Positions 33,929 through 43,372 of a DNA stretch of 64,000 bases are shown in pieces. The notes beneath the pieces were generated by a model, which was given only the letters and a program-made list of their open reading frames with translations, was not told the origin of the DNA and did no database searches. The stretch comes from Neorhizobium galegae (GTDB taxonomy: Bacteria > Pseudomonadota > Alphaproteobacteria > Rhizobiales > Rhizobiaceae). The stretch is taken from NCBI RefSeq assembly GCF_017877135.1, contig NZ_JAGIPH010000008.1, positions 124,001 through 188,000 of the forward strand, read 5' to 3'. The position numbers and the translations under genes were made by a program. How positions within the stretch are numbered: position 1 is the first letter of the stretch; the number at the start of each line of letters is the position of its first letter.

Positions 33929-35727
33929 CGCAGAGGGCAGGGAAGCGTCGCGTTCAAAGCATGCTGGCAGGCTTCGAGTCCGTTCTTTCGGGTCTGGCTG
34001 CCGTGCTGCTTTTTGCGCTGCTTGCCCTCGTGCTTATCAATGTCACGCTCCGCTATGTCTTTCAAAGCGGCTTTATCGGCGCGGAAGATCTCGGCATCTG
34101 GCTGCATCTGGCGCTGATTTCGGTCGCCGCCCCGCTGTCTCTTTCGGGCCCGCTTGCCATGCGGTTCGATGTCGGCCTGCGGCTTTTGCCGTCCAAAGGG
34201 CGGGCGGTCGCCGAAATGCTGGCGGATGCGGTCAGCGTCGTCGCGGCCCTCACGCTCATCTTCGGTGCTGATGAAACAATCGCCATGCTCGGCGGTATCT
34301 CGCCAACGCTTGGGCTTCCGGAATGGCTGCGTTTTGCCCTGATCGGCAGCGGCGGCTTTATGCTGCTTGCGGTTCTCGGCTTGCGACGCCTTGCAGACAC
34401 CAGAGGATTGCCGCTCCTGGCGTCTCTCGTGCTGGGCGGCGGGCTTTATGGTCTGGCCACCCATATGGATCTCAGCGGAAATTGGCCGCCAAGCGCCTTT
34501 CTCGCCCTCATCGCCGGCATCGGCCTCCTTGTCTCGGCACCATTGTCCCATGCATTTCTGGCCGCAGCCTCGCTCAGCCTTGCCTTCGGAAGCAGCCTGC
34601 CGGAACCGGCCATCGTCGCCACCGCCGTCAATGGCATGTCGAAATTCCTGCTGCTGGCCATTCCCTTCTTCCTGCTGGCCGGCGGTCTTCTGACCGCCTC
34701 CGGGGCTGCCGAGCGCCTCGTGCGCTTTGCCGCAACGCTGGTCGGCCATCGCCGGGCGGGGCTTGCGCAAACGGTGCTGCTGACCAGCGTTATCTTTTCC
34801 GGCGCGTCGGGCTCCTCTGTTGCCAACGCCGCCTTCGGCGCCTCCACCTTCCAGCCGCAACTGGTCAAGAACGGTTATCCACCGGCGCAGGCGGGCGCGA
34901 TCATTGCCGCCTCTTCAGTGCTTGATAACGTCATTCCGCCCTCGATCGCCTTCCTGCTTCTCGCCGCCGCCACCAACCTGTCGGTCGGCTCGCTTCTGGC
35001 CGGTGGCTTTGTCGCCGGCGGATTGATGGCCGTGTGCCTGGCCATCGCCATCCACGTCTCGGTCAAGGCCCGGCCGGAAGGACGGCCCGCCTCGGGCAGC
35101 GAACGCATCGCCGCCACTCTGTCTGCATTGCCGGCCTTCGGCCTTGGCGTCATCGTGGTCGCCGGCATTCGCTTCGGCGTGGTCACCACGACCGAGGCCG
35201 CAGCCCTTGCCGCAGCTTACACGCTGGTCCTTGCACTGGCAGCGCGCCTTTCCATCACCTCGCTCACCGCCGCCTTCCGACAGGCGGCAGCGGAAGCAGG
35301 CGCCATCGGGCTGCTGATCGGTTCGGCCGGACCCTTTGCCTTCCTGCTTGCGGTGGATGACGTGGCAGGTCTGATCGCGGACGCCGTCAACGCGTTCGGA
35401 CATCATCCCGCACTCGTCCTCCTGATGGCAAACCTCGTGCTGCTGGTCGCGGGGCTGGTGCTGGATATCGGCGCGGCGATCCTGCTGCTCGGGCCAATCC
35501 TGCTTCCGGTTGCCGTGTCTGCCGGGCTCGATCCCATCCATTTCGGCGTCATCCTGGTGGTGAACCTGATGATCCACGGCCTGACGCCGCCGCTCGGCAT
35601 TCTGATCTTTGTCGTATCGGGCGTTACCCGCGTGCCGGCCGCGGAGCTTTTTCGCGCAGTGCTACCCTATCTTGCGGCGCTGCTCACCGCACTCTTCATC
35701 CTCTCTGTTGCAACACTGATGGTCTGA
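33925..35727 (+). CDS. TRAP transporter, fused small and large permease subunits (DctQM)
   Basis: A 600-residue membrane protein. The first 150 residues resemble DctQ (four membrane segments, LINVTLRYVFQSGFIGAEDLGIWLHLAL); the rest is a DctM large subunit with about twelve segments, including IPFFLLAGGLLTASGAAERLV, SGSSVANAAFGAST and DNVIPPSIAFL. The ATG at 33925 overlaps the thiD stop as ATGA. That places it inside the TPP-controlled operon, although the TRAP family is not a known thiamine transporter class. By inference it may import a thiamine precursor such as a thiazole. Confidence 0.88.
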   Translation: MTQRAGKRRVQSMLAGFESVLSGLAAVLLFALLALVLINVTLRYVFQSGFIGAEDLGIWLHLALISVAAPLSLSGPLAMRFDVGLRLLPSKGRAVAEMLADAVSVVAALTLIFGADETIAMLGGISPTLGLPEWLRFALIGSGGFMLLAVLGLRRLADTRGLPLLASLVLGGGLYGLATHMDLSGNWPPSAFLALIAGIGLLVSAPLSHAFLAAASLSLAFGSSLPEPAIVATAVNGMSKFLLLAIPFFLLAGGLLTASGAAERLVRFAATLVGHRRAGLAQTVLLTSVIFSGASGSSVANAAFGASTFQPQLVKNGYPPAQAGAIIAASSVLDNVIPPSIAFLLLAAATNLSVGSLLAGGFVAGGLMAVCLAIAIHVSVKARPEGRPASGSERIAATLSALPAFGLGVIVVAGIRFGVVTTTEAAALAAAYTLVLALAARLSITSLTAAFRQAAAEAGAIGLLIGSAGPFAFLLAVDDVAGLIADAVNAFGHHPALVLLMANLVLLVAGLVLDIGAAILLLGPILLPVAVSAGLDPIHFGVILVVNLMIHGLTPPLGILIFVVSGVTRVPAAELFRAVLPYLAALLTALFILSVATLMV

Positions 35728-35741
35728 AAGGTCTAAACCCC

Positions 35742-36734
35742 ATGTCCCAGTTGAAACGCCGCTCCTTTATGGCCGTGACCGCGGGTGCGGCCTTTGCTGC
35801 ACCGGCCCTTCTGCGACCGGCCGCGGCGCGCACAACGACGATCACCGTCGCCTCGCTTCTCGGCGAAGACAAACCGGAGACAAAAATCTGGCGGCATGTG
35901 GCCGAACAGGTGGAGCAGAAACTGCCCGGCCGGTTCCGTTTCAACGTGGTAGCGAACGGGGCGCTCGGCGGCGAAAAGGAAGTGGCGGAGGCGACCCGGC
36001 TCGGCTCTGTCCAGGCAAGCCTTTCCACCGTCTCGGCCCTGTCCGGCTGGGTGCCGGAGCTGCAGATTCTCGATCTGCCCTTCCTCTATCGGGATGCCGC
36101 CCATCTGCGCCGCGTGGTGACGGGCAGCACCGGCGAGGCGCTTTCGGCAAGGCTTGCGGCGCAGAACTTCATCTCCTGCGGCTTTATCGATTACGGCGCA
36201 CGCCATCTCCTGACGAAGACCCCCGTCACGCGGCCGGAGCAGCTCAAAGGCCAGCGCATCCGCGTCATCCAGAGCCCGCTCCACACAAAGCTCTGGAGCG
36301 CCTATGGCGCCGCCCCAGTCGGCATTCCCATCACCGAGACCTATAATGCACTCTCGACCGGCGTGGTGGATGCCATGGATCTCACCAAATCCGCCTATGC
36401 CGGCTTCAAGCTTTATGAAGTCGTCCCCTCGATGACGGAGACCGGCCATATCCGTGCCTCCGGCATCGTGTTCTTTGCGGCAAGCTTCTGGAAGACGCTT
36501 TCGCCGGAAGAACAGGCTGTGCTGCAGACGGCAGCCGGTGAGGGTGCACTTTATTTCAACCAGTTGATCGTCGAAGACGAGGCGCGCTCGATGGAAACGG
36601 CAAAGGCCCATGGCGGCAAGCTTCTGCAGCCGGAAGCGTTCGAAACCTGGCAGGCCGGCGCAAAAAATGTCTGGCAGGATTTTGCGACGGTGGTCGGCGG
36701 CATGGATCGCATCGAAGCAGTCCAGCAGGCCTGA
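35742..36734 (+). CDS. TRAP transporter substrate-binding protein (DctP)
   Basis: A 330-residue periplasmic solute receptor of the DctP family. The N-terminus QLKRRSFMAVTAGAAFAAPALLRPAAA looks like a twin-arginine signal. Family landmarks: GGEKEVAEATRLGSVQAS, DLPFLYRDAAHL, RPEQLKGQRIRVIQSPLH and NALSTGVVDAMD. The arginine in LKGQRIRV corresponds to the one that binds the ligand carboxylate in many TRAP receptors, so the ligand may be a carboxylate. It follows the fused permease by 14 bases and is the last gene of the thiamine operon. Confidence 0.88.
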   Translation: MSQLKRRSFMAVTAGAAFAAPALLRPAAARTTTITVASLLGEDKPETKIWRHVAEQVEQKLPGRFRFNVVANGALGGEKEVAEATRLGSVQASLSTVSALSGWVPELQILDLPFLYRDAAHLRRVVTGSTGEALSARLAAQNFISCGFIDYGARHLLTKTPVTRPEQLKGQRIRVIQSPLHTKLWSAYGAAPVGIPITETYNALSTGVVDAMDLTKSAYAGFKLYEVVPSMTETGHIRASGIVFFAASFWKTLSPEEQAVLQTAAGEGALYFNQLIVEDEARSMETAKAHGGKLLQPEAFETWQAGAKNVWQDFATVVGGMDRIEAVQQA

Positions 36735-36802
36735 CATCGCGCCGCGTCTGGCCCTTCGCTGCGTTTGCCTCTATGAGGGAGCCGAGGACCAGAAGACTGC
36801 CG

Positions 36803-37402
36803 ATGACCGACAGCAAGACACCGACGGACAACCCCACCAAGACCGGACCGCATGAAAATGCCGGTGACGAGAGCGACCGGCCGACCCCGCGCATGCTTTC
36901 CTGGGCGCGCAATTCCGCCGCCTACCGGCTTTCCAAGCGCATGATGACGCAACGGCAACTCTCGGACGCCATCAGCCGCAAGGCGCGGCAGAAATTCGAA
37001 GGCATCAGCGAAGCGCAGGTCAAGGCGCTTGCAGCCTCCGCGGTTGCCTTCGGGCTGGATGTGAAAGCACTGGATGACACCGCCTATGCGGAAATTAGGA
37101 CCCGATCCTCGGCCCGCGCCGGCAAATCAAAAAAGGCCATTGCCCAGACGCTTGCCCAGAAGGGCGTCGACCGTCAGATCGTCACAGAGGCCCTCTCAGA
37201 CGCCGACGACCTGCGCGCCGCCGTCATCTACGCCAGACGCCGCGCCTTCGGGCCGTTTCGCCGGATAGACCTCGATGACAAGCAGAAGGCCCGAGAACTT
37301 TCCGCCTTCGCCCGCCAGGGTTTTTCCTACGACATCGGCGCGCGGGTGTTTGCGATGGATGTCGATGAGGCCGACGAAATTCTGGGTGGCGATAGCTGGT
37401 GA
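36803..37402 (+). CDS. recX: Regulatory protein RecX
   Basis: A 199-residue RecX-family protein, which modulates RecA filament growth. Tandem three-helix repeats are visible: ARNSAAYRLSKRMMTQRQLSDAISRK, SKKAIAQTLAQKGVDRQIVTEALSD, and KARELSAFARQGFSYDIGARVFAMD. The N-terminal 40 residues are polar and variable. The ATG at 36803 is preferred over 36773. recA is not in this window. It lies 69 bp after the TRAP gene and is probably expressed separately. Confidence 0.85.
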   Translation: MTDSKTPTDNPTKTGPHENAGDESDRPTPRMLSWARNSAAYRLSKRMMTQRQLSDAISRKARQKFEGISEAQVKALAASAVAFGLDVKALDDTAYAEIRTRSSARAGKSKKAIAQTLAQKGVDRQIVTEALSDADDLRAAVIYARRRAFGPFRRIDLDDKQKARELSAFARQGFSYDIGARVFAMDVDEADEILGGDSW

Positions 37403-37716
37403 GGTTCAGCGCCATGGTGTGGCAGCCGGCAGCGGCGGCAACCTCGTCCAGGCCCGCACCGCGGAACCGGACGCGTTCGAGGCCTTACACGTGAAGGATG
37501 CCTGTGCGCCGTTATATCCTATAAGCGCAAACCGCTCGCGATTTTCGACTTTTGACATAATCTCAAACTCGCCGCCGGTCGCGATAGATGCTCACTGCGA
37601 TCCAGTAAAACTGGGGAATTTTAGACATTGTTAACCAAACATCCCGCTACGTGGGGGTATGGAAGACTGCTTCATGATTCGAAGCGGCCGTGGAAAATGT
37701 TTCGGGAAACGATATA
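37403..37716. other. Gap between recX and the cellulose operon
   Basis: About 314 bp that should contain the cellulose operon promoter. TTGACA occurs at 37552-37557 but no well-placed -10 box follows, so I do not call a promoter. No reading frame, tRNA or clear terminator is seen. Confidence 0.4.
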
Positions 37717-38700
37717 ATGAGGGCGGCCTCCTTATATAACGTCGTAGCAGGCGTGCTGGCGTCTACAATCCTTGCGGGTTGCCAGACGGCGGCTGCCGTC
37801 AAGACACCGGCCGCACCAGAACTCGTGGCACCGGAAAAGGCGCTGATCATGCCTCCCCCGGGCGGGCTTGCCATGGTGGGCGTGGTGGAGCATGCCTATG
37901 GCAACGGCATCGAGCAGACCGTGTTGCTTGCCACATCGTCCTCCGTCATCGGGCAGAATTACCTCAAGATCCGCTACAACGGCGGCAATTCGGGCGAAAC
38001 CGGCAGCGTTGCCTACCGTCCGATCACCGAGAGCAGCCTTCGCAGCGAGAGGGCGGCGGCCCTTCCCGGCATTCGCCTGACCCCATCCATGAATTTCCTG
38101 CGCAATGCCTACGGGCCGATCGGCTATGCGTCCGGCAAAAGCGCCGGCGGCGATACCTGTCTCTTTGGCTGGCAGCAGATCCGTTCGCGCTCGACCGGCA
38201 GCGGAATGGGACGCGATTTCGGCATGATCCAGGTGAGGGTGCGGCTTTGCGATCACGCTGCAAGCGAGCGGGAACTGCTCAATTACATGTATGGCTATAC
38301 CATCACCGGCACGTTCCAGGGGCAGATCTGGAACCCCTATGGCGCGCCTCCGCCAGTATCCGACAGCCTCGCCTATGCTGGACCGCAGGTTCTGCCGCCT
38401 GCCGATACGACCCCGGCATACTATTCCTTCGGCTATCGCCCGCAGGCGCCAGCCGCCCTGCGGGCGCCGGTCAGACAGGCGCTTGCACCCGTTGCCAAGG
38501 CACCCGATCCGGGTCCGGCCGTGGTTGTCGTTCCAGGCCCCGGCGCAACACTCGCTCCCGTCACCGCCACACCGGCCTCATCGGCGCCGCCTTCCCTGGC
38601 GACAACGGCGCCATCATCCCCACTCCTGGTCCCTTCGCCGCAATGCCTTGGTTCCACCCCGGCCCCCAACGGCAGCGCATGCGCCGCCAACGATAAGTGA
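37717..38700 (+). CDS. bcsN: Cellulose biosynthesis lipoprotein BcsN
   Basis: A 327-residue lipoprotein at the head of the cellulose operon. The signal peptide ends in a lipobox (STILAGC), so the mature protein should be lipidated and anchored in the envelope. The middle domain (VEHAYGNGIEQTVLLATSS to GMIQVRVRLCDH) is the BcsN domain; the last 100 residues are proline and alanine rich and unstructured. BcsN occurs in the type III cellulose operons of Rhizobiales; its exact role is unknown. The ATG at 37717 is favoured over a GTG at 37690. It is 11 bp upstream of bcsA. Confidence 0.85.
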   Translation: MRAASLYNVVAGVLASTILAGCQTAAAVKTPAAPELVAPEKALIMPPPGGLAMVGVVEHAYGNGIEQTVLLATSSSVIGQNYLKIRYNGGNSGETGSVAYRPITESSLRSERAAALPGIRLTPSMNFLRNAYGPIGYASGKSAGGDTCLFGWQQIRSRSTGSGMGRDFGMIQVRVRLCDHAASERELLNYMYGYTITGTFQGQIWNPYGAPPPVSDSLAYAGPQVLPPADTTPAYYSFGYRPQAPAALRAPVRQALAPVAKAPDPGPAVVVVPGPGATLAPVTATPASSAPPSLATTAPSSPLLVPSPQCLGSTPAPNGSACAANDK

Positions 38701-38711
38701 GGTTGCAGTCC

Positions 38712-40901
38712 ATGAACACCTCATCAGCAAGGGACACCAGGGGCGTGGTCTCCAGCATCGTCTTCTGGGCCTTGATCTCGGTCCTTACCCTCGTCGTCAT
38801 CACCCTGCCGGTCAGCATGCAGACGCAGCTGGTGCTGAGCCTCACCGTCGTCGTCATGCTCGGCATCCTGAAGGTCACGGCAGCCGGCGGGCGCTGGCGG
38901 CTGATCACGCTGGCGCTCGGAACCTCCATCGTGCTGCGCTACGTCTACTGGCGCACCACCGAAACCATTCCGCCTGTCAGCCAGCTCGAAAACTTCATTC
39001 CCGGCATCCTGGTCTATCTGGCCGAAATGTACAGCGTGGTCATGCTCGGCCTCAGCCTGTTCATCGTCGCCATGCCGCTGCCGCCGCGGCCGGCACCCGA
39101 TCTCGACCCGGACTACCTGCCGACGGTCGATGTCTTCGTGCCGAGCTACAACGAGGGGGAGGATCTGCTGTCCAACACGCTTGCGGCTGCAAAAGCGATG
39201 GATTATCCGGCGGACAAGCTGCAGATCTGGCTGCTTGACGATGGCAGCACGCAGCAGAAGCAGAATTCGACCGATGTCCGCGAGGCCGAAGTCGCCATTG
39301 CCCGGCACCATACCCTTACCGCGCTGTGCGCCGAACTTGGCATCAACTACCTTAGCCGCGAACGCAACGTGCACGCCAAGGCCGGCAACCTCAACAACGG
39401 CCTCTTGCATTCGCAAGGGCAGCTGGTTGCCGTATTTGACGCCGACCACGCACCGGCGCGCGACTTCCTGCGGCAAACCGTCGGCTACTTCAACAAGGAT
39501 CCGAAGCTTTTCCTCGTGCAGACGCCGCATTTCTTCATCAATCCGGATCCGCTCGAGCGCAATCTGCAGACCTTCGAGACGATGCCGAGCGAAAACGAGA
39601 TGTTCTACGGCATCATCCAGCGCGGGCTGGACAAATGGAATGCCGCCTTTTTCTGCGGCTCGGCGGCCGTGCTGCGGCGCGAGGCGCTGAAGCAGTCGAA
39701 CGGCTTCAGCGGTCTCAGCATCACCGAAGACTGCGAGACCGCCCTTGCGCTGCACTCCACAGGCTGGAACAGCGTCTATGTCGACAAGCCGCTGATCGCC
39801 GGCCTGCAACCGGCCACCTTTGCAAGCTTCATCGGACAACGCAGCCGCTGGGCACAGGGGATGATGCAGATCCTGCGATTCCGCTTTCCGCTTCTGAAGC
39901 GCGGCTTATCGCCGGCCCAGCGCCTCTGCTACATGTCGTCGACGCTGTTCTGGCTGTTTCCCTTTACCCGCGTGATCTTTCTCTTTGCGCCCCTGTTCTA
40001 CATCCTCTTCGACCTGGAAATATTCACGGCCTCCGGCGGCGAGTTTCTGGCCTATACCAGCGCCTATATGGTGGTGAACCTGATGCTGCAGAACTACCTC
40101 TATGGTGCGTTTCGCTGGCCCTGGATCTCCGAGCTTTACGAATATATCCAGACGGTCCACCTGCTGCCGGCGGTCATTTCGGTCATGCTCAACCCGACCA
40201 AGCCGACGTTCAAGGTGACGGCCAAGGACGAAAATGTCTCCTCCGACCGTCTTTCGGAACTCAGCCGGCCGTTTTTCGTCATCTTCGCCGCTCTCCTGGT
40301 CACGCTGGTCATCGCCGGATACCGGATTTATACGGAACCCTATAATGCCGACGTGCTGCTGGTGGTCGGCGGCTGGAACCTGCTCAACCTGATCATCGCC
40401 GGCTGCGCGCTTGGCGTCGTGTCCGAGCGCAAGGATCGGGCATCATCGAGACGGTTCAGGGTACGCCGCCGCTGTGAACTGGGCTTCGACGACGCCTGGT
40501 ATCCCGCCTCCATCGAGGATGTGTCCGTCGGCGGCCTTCGCCTGCAGGCCTTCGGCCGCGACCTGAAGGCATTGCAACAAAATGCGCCCGCGCAGATCCG
40601 CTTCCAGCCGCATGGCGGCGCCATGGAGCCGGTGGTGCTGCCCGTCAAGGTGCGCAATATCGAGACGACCAGCGACATCGCCATGCTTGGTTGCCAGTAT
40701 CAACCCCAGAACGCCAAGGATCGCAGCTCGATTGCCGATCTCCTCTTTGCAAACTCCGCGCAATGGGAAGAATTCCAGCGCGGAAGGCGCCACAATCCGG
40801 GTCTCATCCGCGGCACCGTCTGGTTCCTGGGTCTGGCCATGTATCAGATGAGCCGAGGCTTGCTCTACCTCTTCAAGGGTTTGAAGGGGGCTGCGGAATG
40901 A
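38712..40901 (+). CDS. bcsA: Cellulose synthase catalytic subunit with PilZ domain
   Basis: A 729-residue inner-membrane family 2 glycosyltransferase that polymerises UDP-glucose. Catalytic motifs: DDG at 176-178, DAD at 243-245, TED at 338-340 and QRSRW at 376-380. About eight membrane helices flank the catalytic domain. The C-terminal PilZ domain has an arginine-rich cluster (SSRRFRVRRR) and DVSVGG, so it should be activated by cyclic di-GMP. Known as celA in Agrobacterium. Its stop overlaps bcsB (ATGA). Confidence 0.95.
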   Translation: MNTSSARDTRGVVSSIVFWALISVLTLVVITLPVSMQTQLVLSLTVVVMLGILKVTAAGGRWRLITLALGTSIVLRYVYWRTTETIPPVSQLENFIPGILVYLAEMYSVVMLGLSLFIVAMPLPPRPAPDLDPDYLPTVDVFVPSYNEGEDLLSNTLAAAKAMDYPADKLQIWLLDDGSTQQKQNSTDVREAEVAIARHHTLTALCAELGINYLSRERNVHAKAGNLNNGLLHSQGQLVAVFDADHAPARDFLRQTVGYFNKDPKLFLVQTPHFFINPDPLERNLQTFETMPSENEMFYGIIQRGLDKWNAAFFCGSAAVLRREALKQSNGFSGLSITEDCETALALHSTGWNSVYVDKPLIAGLQPATFASFIGQRSRWAQGMMQILRFRFPLLKRGLSPAQRLCYMSSTLFWLFPFTRVIFLFAPLFYILFDLEIFTASGGEFLAYTSAYMVVNLMLQNYLYGAFRWPWISELYEYIQTVHLLPAVISVMLNPTKPTFKVTAKDENVSSDRLSELSRPFFVIFAALLVTLVIAGYRIYTEPYNADVLLVVGGWNLLNLIIAGCALGVVSERKDRASSRRFRVRRRCELGFDDAWYPASIEDVSVGGLRLQAFGRDLKALQQNAPAQIRFQPHGGAMEPVVLPVKVRNIETTSDIAMLGCQYQPQNAKDRSSIADLLFANSAQWEEFQRGRRHNPGLIRGTVWFLGLAMYQMSRGLLYLFKGLKGAAE

Positions 40902-43372
40902 CCGGGCACCCAAAGCTGCTTTTTGCCGCAATGAACTGCCTTCTGGCGCTGGCTGTACCGGCAGGGGCGCAGACGCCCTTCGACATGTCACCGGAGCGGC
41001 CGCCGGCTCCCGCCAGTCCCGTGATCCCGCCATCCCTGCCGGTGCCGGGGGGGGCGGAGACCCGCAAGCCCCCGCTCCCGACGCCGGCTCCTGCTAGAGC
41101 GCCTGTGCCACCCGCCTCACAGCCGGCGGTCCAGGCTGTCCAATCGCCGCCCTCGCCAGTCCCGACAGCGCCCGTGTCACCCGCGCCGGCCCCTGCTCAG
41201 GCTCCGGCTCCTTCTCCTGTCCAGACCATGCGCCACTACCTCGTGCCGGGCGCAAGTCTGGTTCTCGAGGGCGAATACGCTCGCAAAGGGTGGAGCTTCT
41301 ACCTGATGGACGCGGAAGCCAATGCGCCGGCCAAATTGCGGATGAGCTTTCGCAATGCTGTTGTCATTGCCCCGGAAGTGTCGGAACTGCAGGTCCTGAT
41401 CAACGGTCATCCCATTGCGCAGGAGCGGATTGCGGCTGCCGATGCACCCGGCACGCTCCTCCTCGACATTCCGACGGGCGTCCTGCAGGCAGGTGCCAAC
41501 CGCATCGAGATCATCGCCTCGCAACGTCACCGGACCGACTGCGACATCCGCTCCACCTATGAATTGTGGACGGAAATCGACCCGAAGGAGACCTATCTTT
41601 CGTTTGCCAGCGCCTCGATCGCGCCTCTGTCGGTTGCCGAGGCGATCCGTGCCGTGGGCGTCGACGAGACGGGACGCACGCAGTTCAAGATCTGGATGCC
41701 AGGCGTTGGCCAGACCAATGCAGCCACCAATGCCATTCGCCTCGTGCAGGGCATCGCCCTGCTTGGCTCGATGCCCAACCAATCCTTCCAGTTTTCCACC
41801 GTCGATGATCTGACGCCGGGACCGGGCCAGTTGTTGATCGTCATGGGCACGTGGAGCGAGTTGCACCCGCTCGTTGCCGACCTTCCGGAAACGGCCCGCG
41901 CAGCAGCGGTTGCCACAGTCCTGCCCGCCAAGGATGGAAACAACCGCAGACTGCTGATCGCGGGCCCCACCTGGGAAAGTATCGGGCCTGCCATCGAAAG
42001 CCTCGTGGCCTCCGTGGACCGACCTCTCAACGTGCCGCGCGATGTCATCGAGACCCAGCGCTGGAGCGCCCCGAACGCTCCAATTCTCGTCGGCGGTGAA
42101 CAGATTCCGCTGTCGCAGATGGGAGTCGACACTGTCGAGTTCAGCGGACGCCGGCTGCGGACGGGCTTCAACATTGCCGTACCGCCGGACTTTTATGCCA
42201 ATGCCTATGGCGAGGCGACGCTGCTCATTGATGCAGCCTTCACCGCGGAGGTGAGGCCTGGCAGCCATATCGATGTCTACATCAATGGGAATATCGCGTC
42301 GACCTTGCCGATCAAGACGACGAGCGGGGCGATCTTCAACAAGTTGCCCATCAAGGTCCCCCTGCGGCACATCAAGGCCGGGGTCAACGAGATCGTCATC
42401 GAGGTCCTGCTCGAGACGGAGGCCGATCTGGCCTGCATGCCCGGGACACCCGCGGGCCAGACTCCGCGTTTTGCACTGTTCGATAGTTCCGAATGGGTGA
42501 TGCCGAACTTTGCGCGGCTGGGCCAAGTGCCAAACCTTGCCACGTTGACAAGCTTTGGCCGATTCTCCGCTGATGCGACGATACCTGTTCTCCTGTCGAT
42601 CGATCATCTGGAACCGGACACGCTGGCGGCAGCCGCGACTTTCATCGGCAAGGTCGCCTTGTCGCTCGGACGCCTGCAGCAGGTTGATATGGTGATGGCG
42701 GCGCAGGCGCTTGGCGAACGCCCGGCACTCTTTGTCGGAACAATCGGCCAGATACCTCCGAAAGTCCTGTCGCAGCTTGGGGTATCGTCCACCGCTGTCA
42801 ACACCTGGCGGCCGCAGATCGGAGCGCCCGCCACACAGACGGTCGGCACCCCCGACGCAATGATCAAGTGGCGCCAGCAGGTGAGCGGCGGCGAGATTTC
42901 CGAAGGGCTTGCCAGATTACGACACTGGATCGGTCGCCGGTTCGATATTTCGCTGGAATCGCTGAGCCTGCTGCCGGAGCGCGACGAGATTTTCCAGCCT
43001 TCACAGAACGATACGCTGCTGGTCGGGCAGGGGCAGAGCCCCGATCGCTCCGCGCGCTGGACCGCTCTCATTGCACCAACGCCTGCAGAGCTCCGAGAAG
43101 GGCTGGCGGGGCTGGCACAACAGGACAAATGGCAGGCCCTGAGTGGCCGCATGACATCCTACCGCGCCAAGATAGACGAAATCACCAATCGACCGGCGCA
43201 CAGTGTCGTCTTTGTCCAGAGCACCACCCCGTCGATTGCCAACTACCGATTGATTGCGGCCAACTGGTTCTCTACTAATATTCTAATTTATGCAGGTCTT
43301 GTCGTCGTCGTCTGTGCATTCCTGGGTACTGCGACGATGGTCATGCTTTCCAGAATGGGCCGGCGGCCATGA
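40898..43372 (+). CDS. bcsB: Cellulose synthase regulatory/periplasmic subunit BcsB
   Basis: An 824-residue periplasmic subunit anchored by one C-terminal membrane helix (NILIYAGLVVVVCAFLGTATMVML). A signal peptide is followed by a proline/alanine-rich stretch of about 90 residues, unusually long. The carbohydrate-binding and flavodoxin-like domains include RNAVVIAPEVSELQVLINGHPI and SQRHRTDCDIRSTYELWTEIDP. It guides the nascent glucan from BcsA across the periplasm. The start overlaps bcsA and the end overlaps bcsZ. Confidence 0.93.
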   Translation: MTGHPKLLFAAMNCLLALAVPAGAQTPFDMSPERPPAPASPVIPPSLPVPGGAETRKPPLPTPAPARAPVPPASQPAVQAVQSPPSPVPTAPVSPAPAPAQAPAPSPVQTMRHYLVPGASLVLEGEYARKGWSFYLMDAEANAPAKLRMSFRNAVVIAPEVSELQVLINGHPIAQERIAAADAPGTLLLDIPTGVLQAGANRIEIIASQRHRTDCDIRSTYELWTEIDPKETYLSFASASIAPLSVAEAIRAVGVDETGRTQFKIWMPGVGQTNAATNAIRLVQGIALLGSMPNQSFQFSTVDDLTPGPGQLLIVMGTWSELHPLVADLPETARAAAVATVLPAKDGNNRRLLIAGPTWESIGPAIESLVASVDRPLNVPRDVIETQRWSAPNAPILVGGEQIPLSQMGVDTVEFSGRRLRTGFNIAVPPDFYANAYGEATLLIDAAFTAEVRPGSHIDVYINGNIASTLPIKTTSGAIFNKLPIKVPLRHIKAGVNEIVIEVLLETEADLACMPGTPAGQTPRFALFDSSEWVMPNFARLGQVPNLATLTSFGRFSADATIPVLLSIDHLEPDTLAAAATFIGKVALSLGRLQQVDMVMAAQALGERPALFVGTIGQIPPKVLSQLGVSSTAVNTWRPQIGAPATQTVGTPDAMIKWRQQVSGGEISEGLARLRHWIGRRFDISLESLSLLPERDEIFQPSQNDTLLVGQGQSPDRSARWTALIAPTPAELREGLAGLAQQDKWQALSGRMTSYRAKIDEITNRPAHSVVFVQSTTPSIANYRLIAANWFSTNILIYAGLVVVVCAFLGTATMVMLSRMGRRP

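Noticed and set aside
37552..37557. TTGACA upstream of bcsN considered as the -35 box of the cellulose promoter
   Set aside because: No acceptable -10 sequence occurs at 16-18 bases from it.
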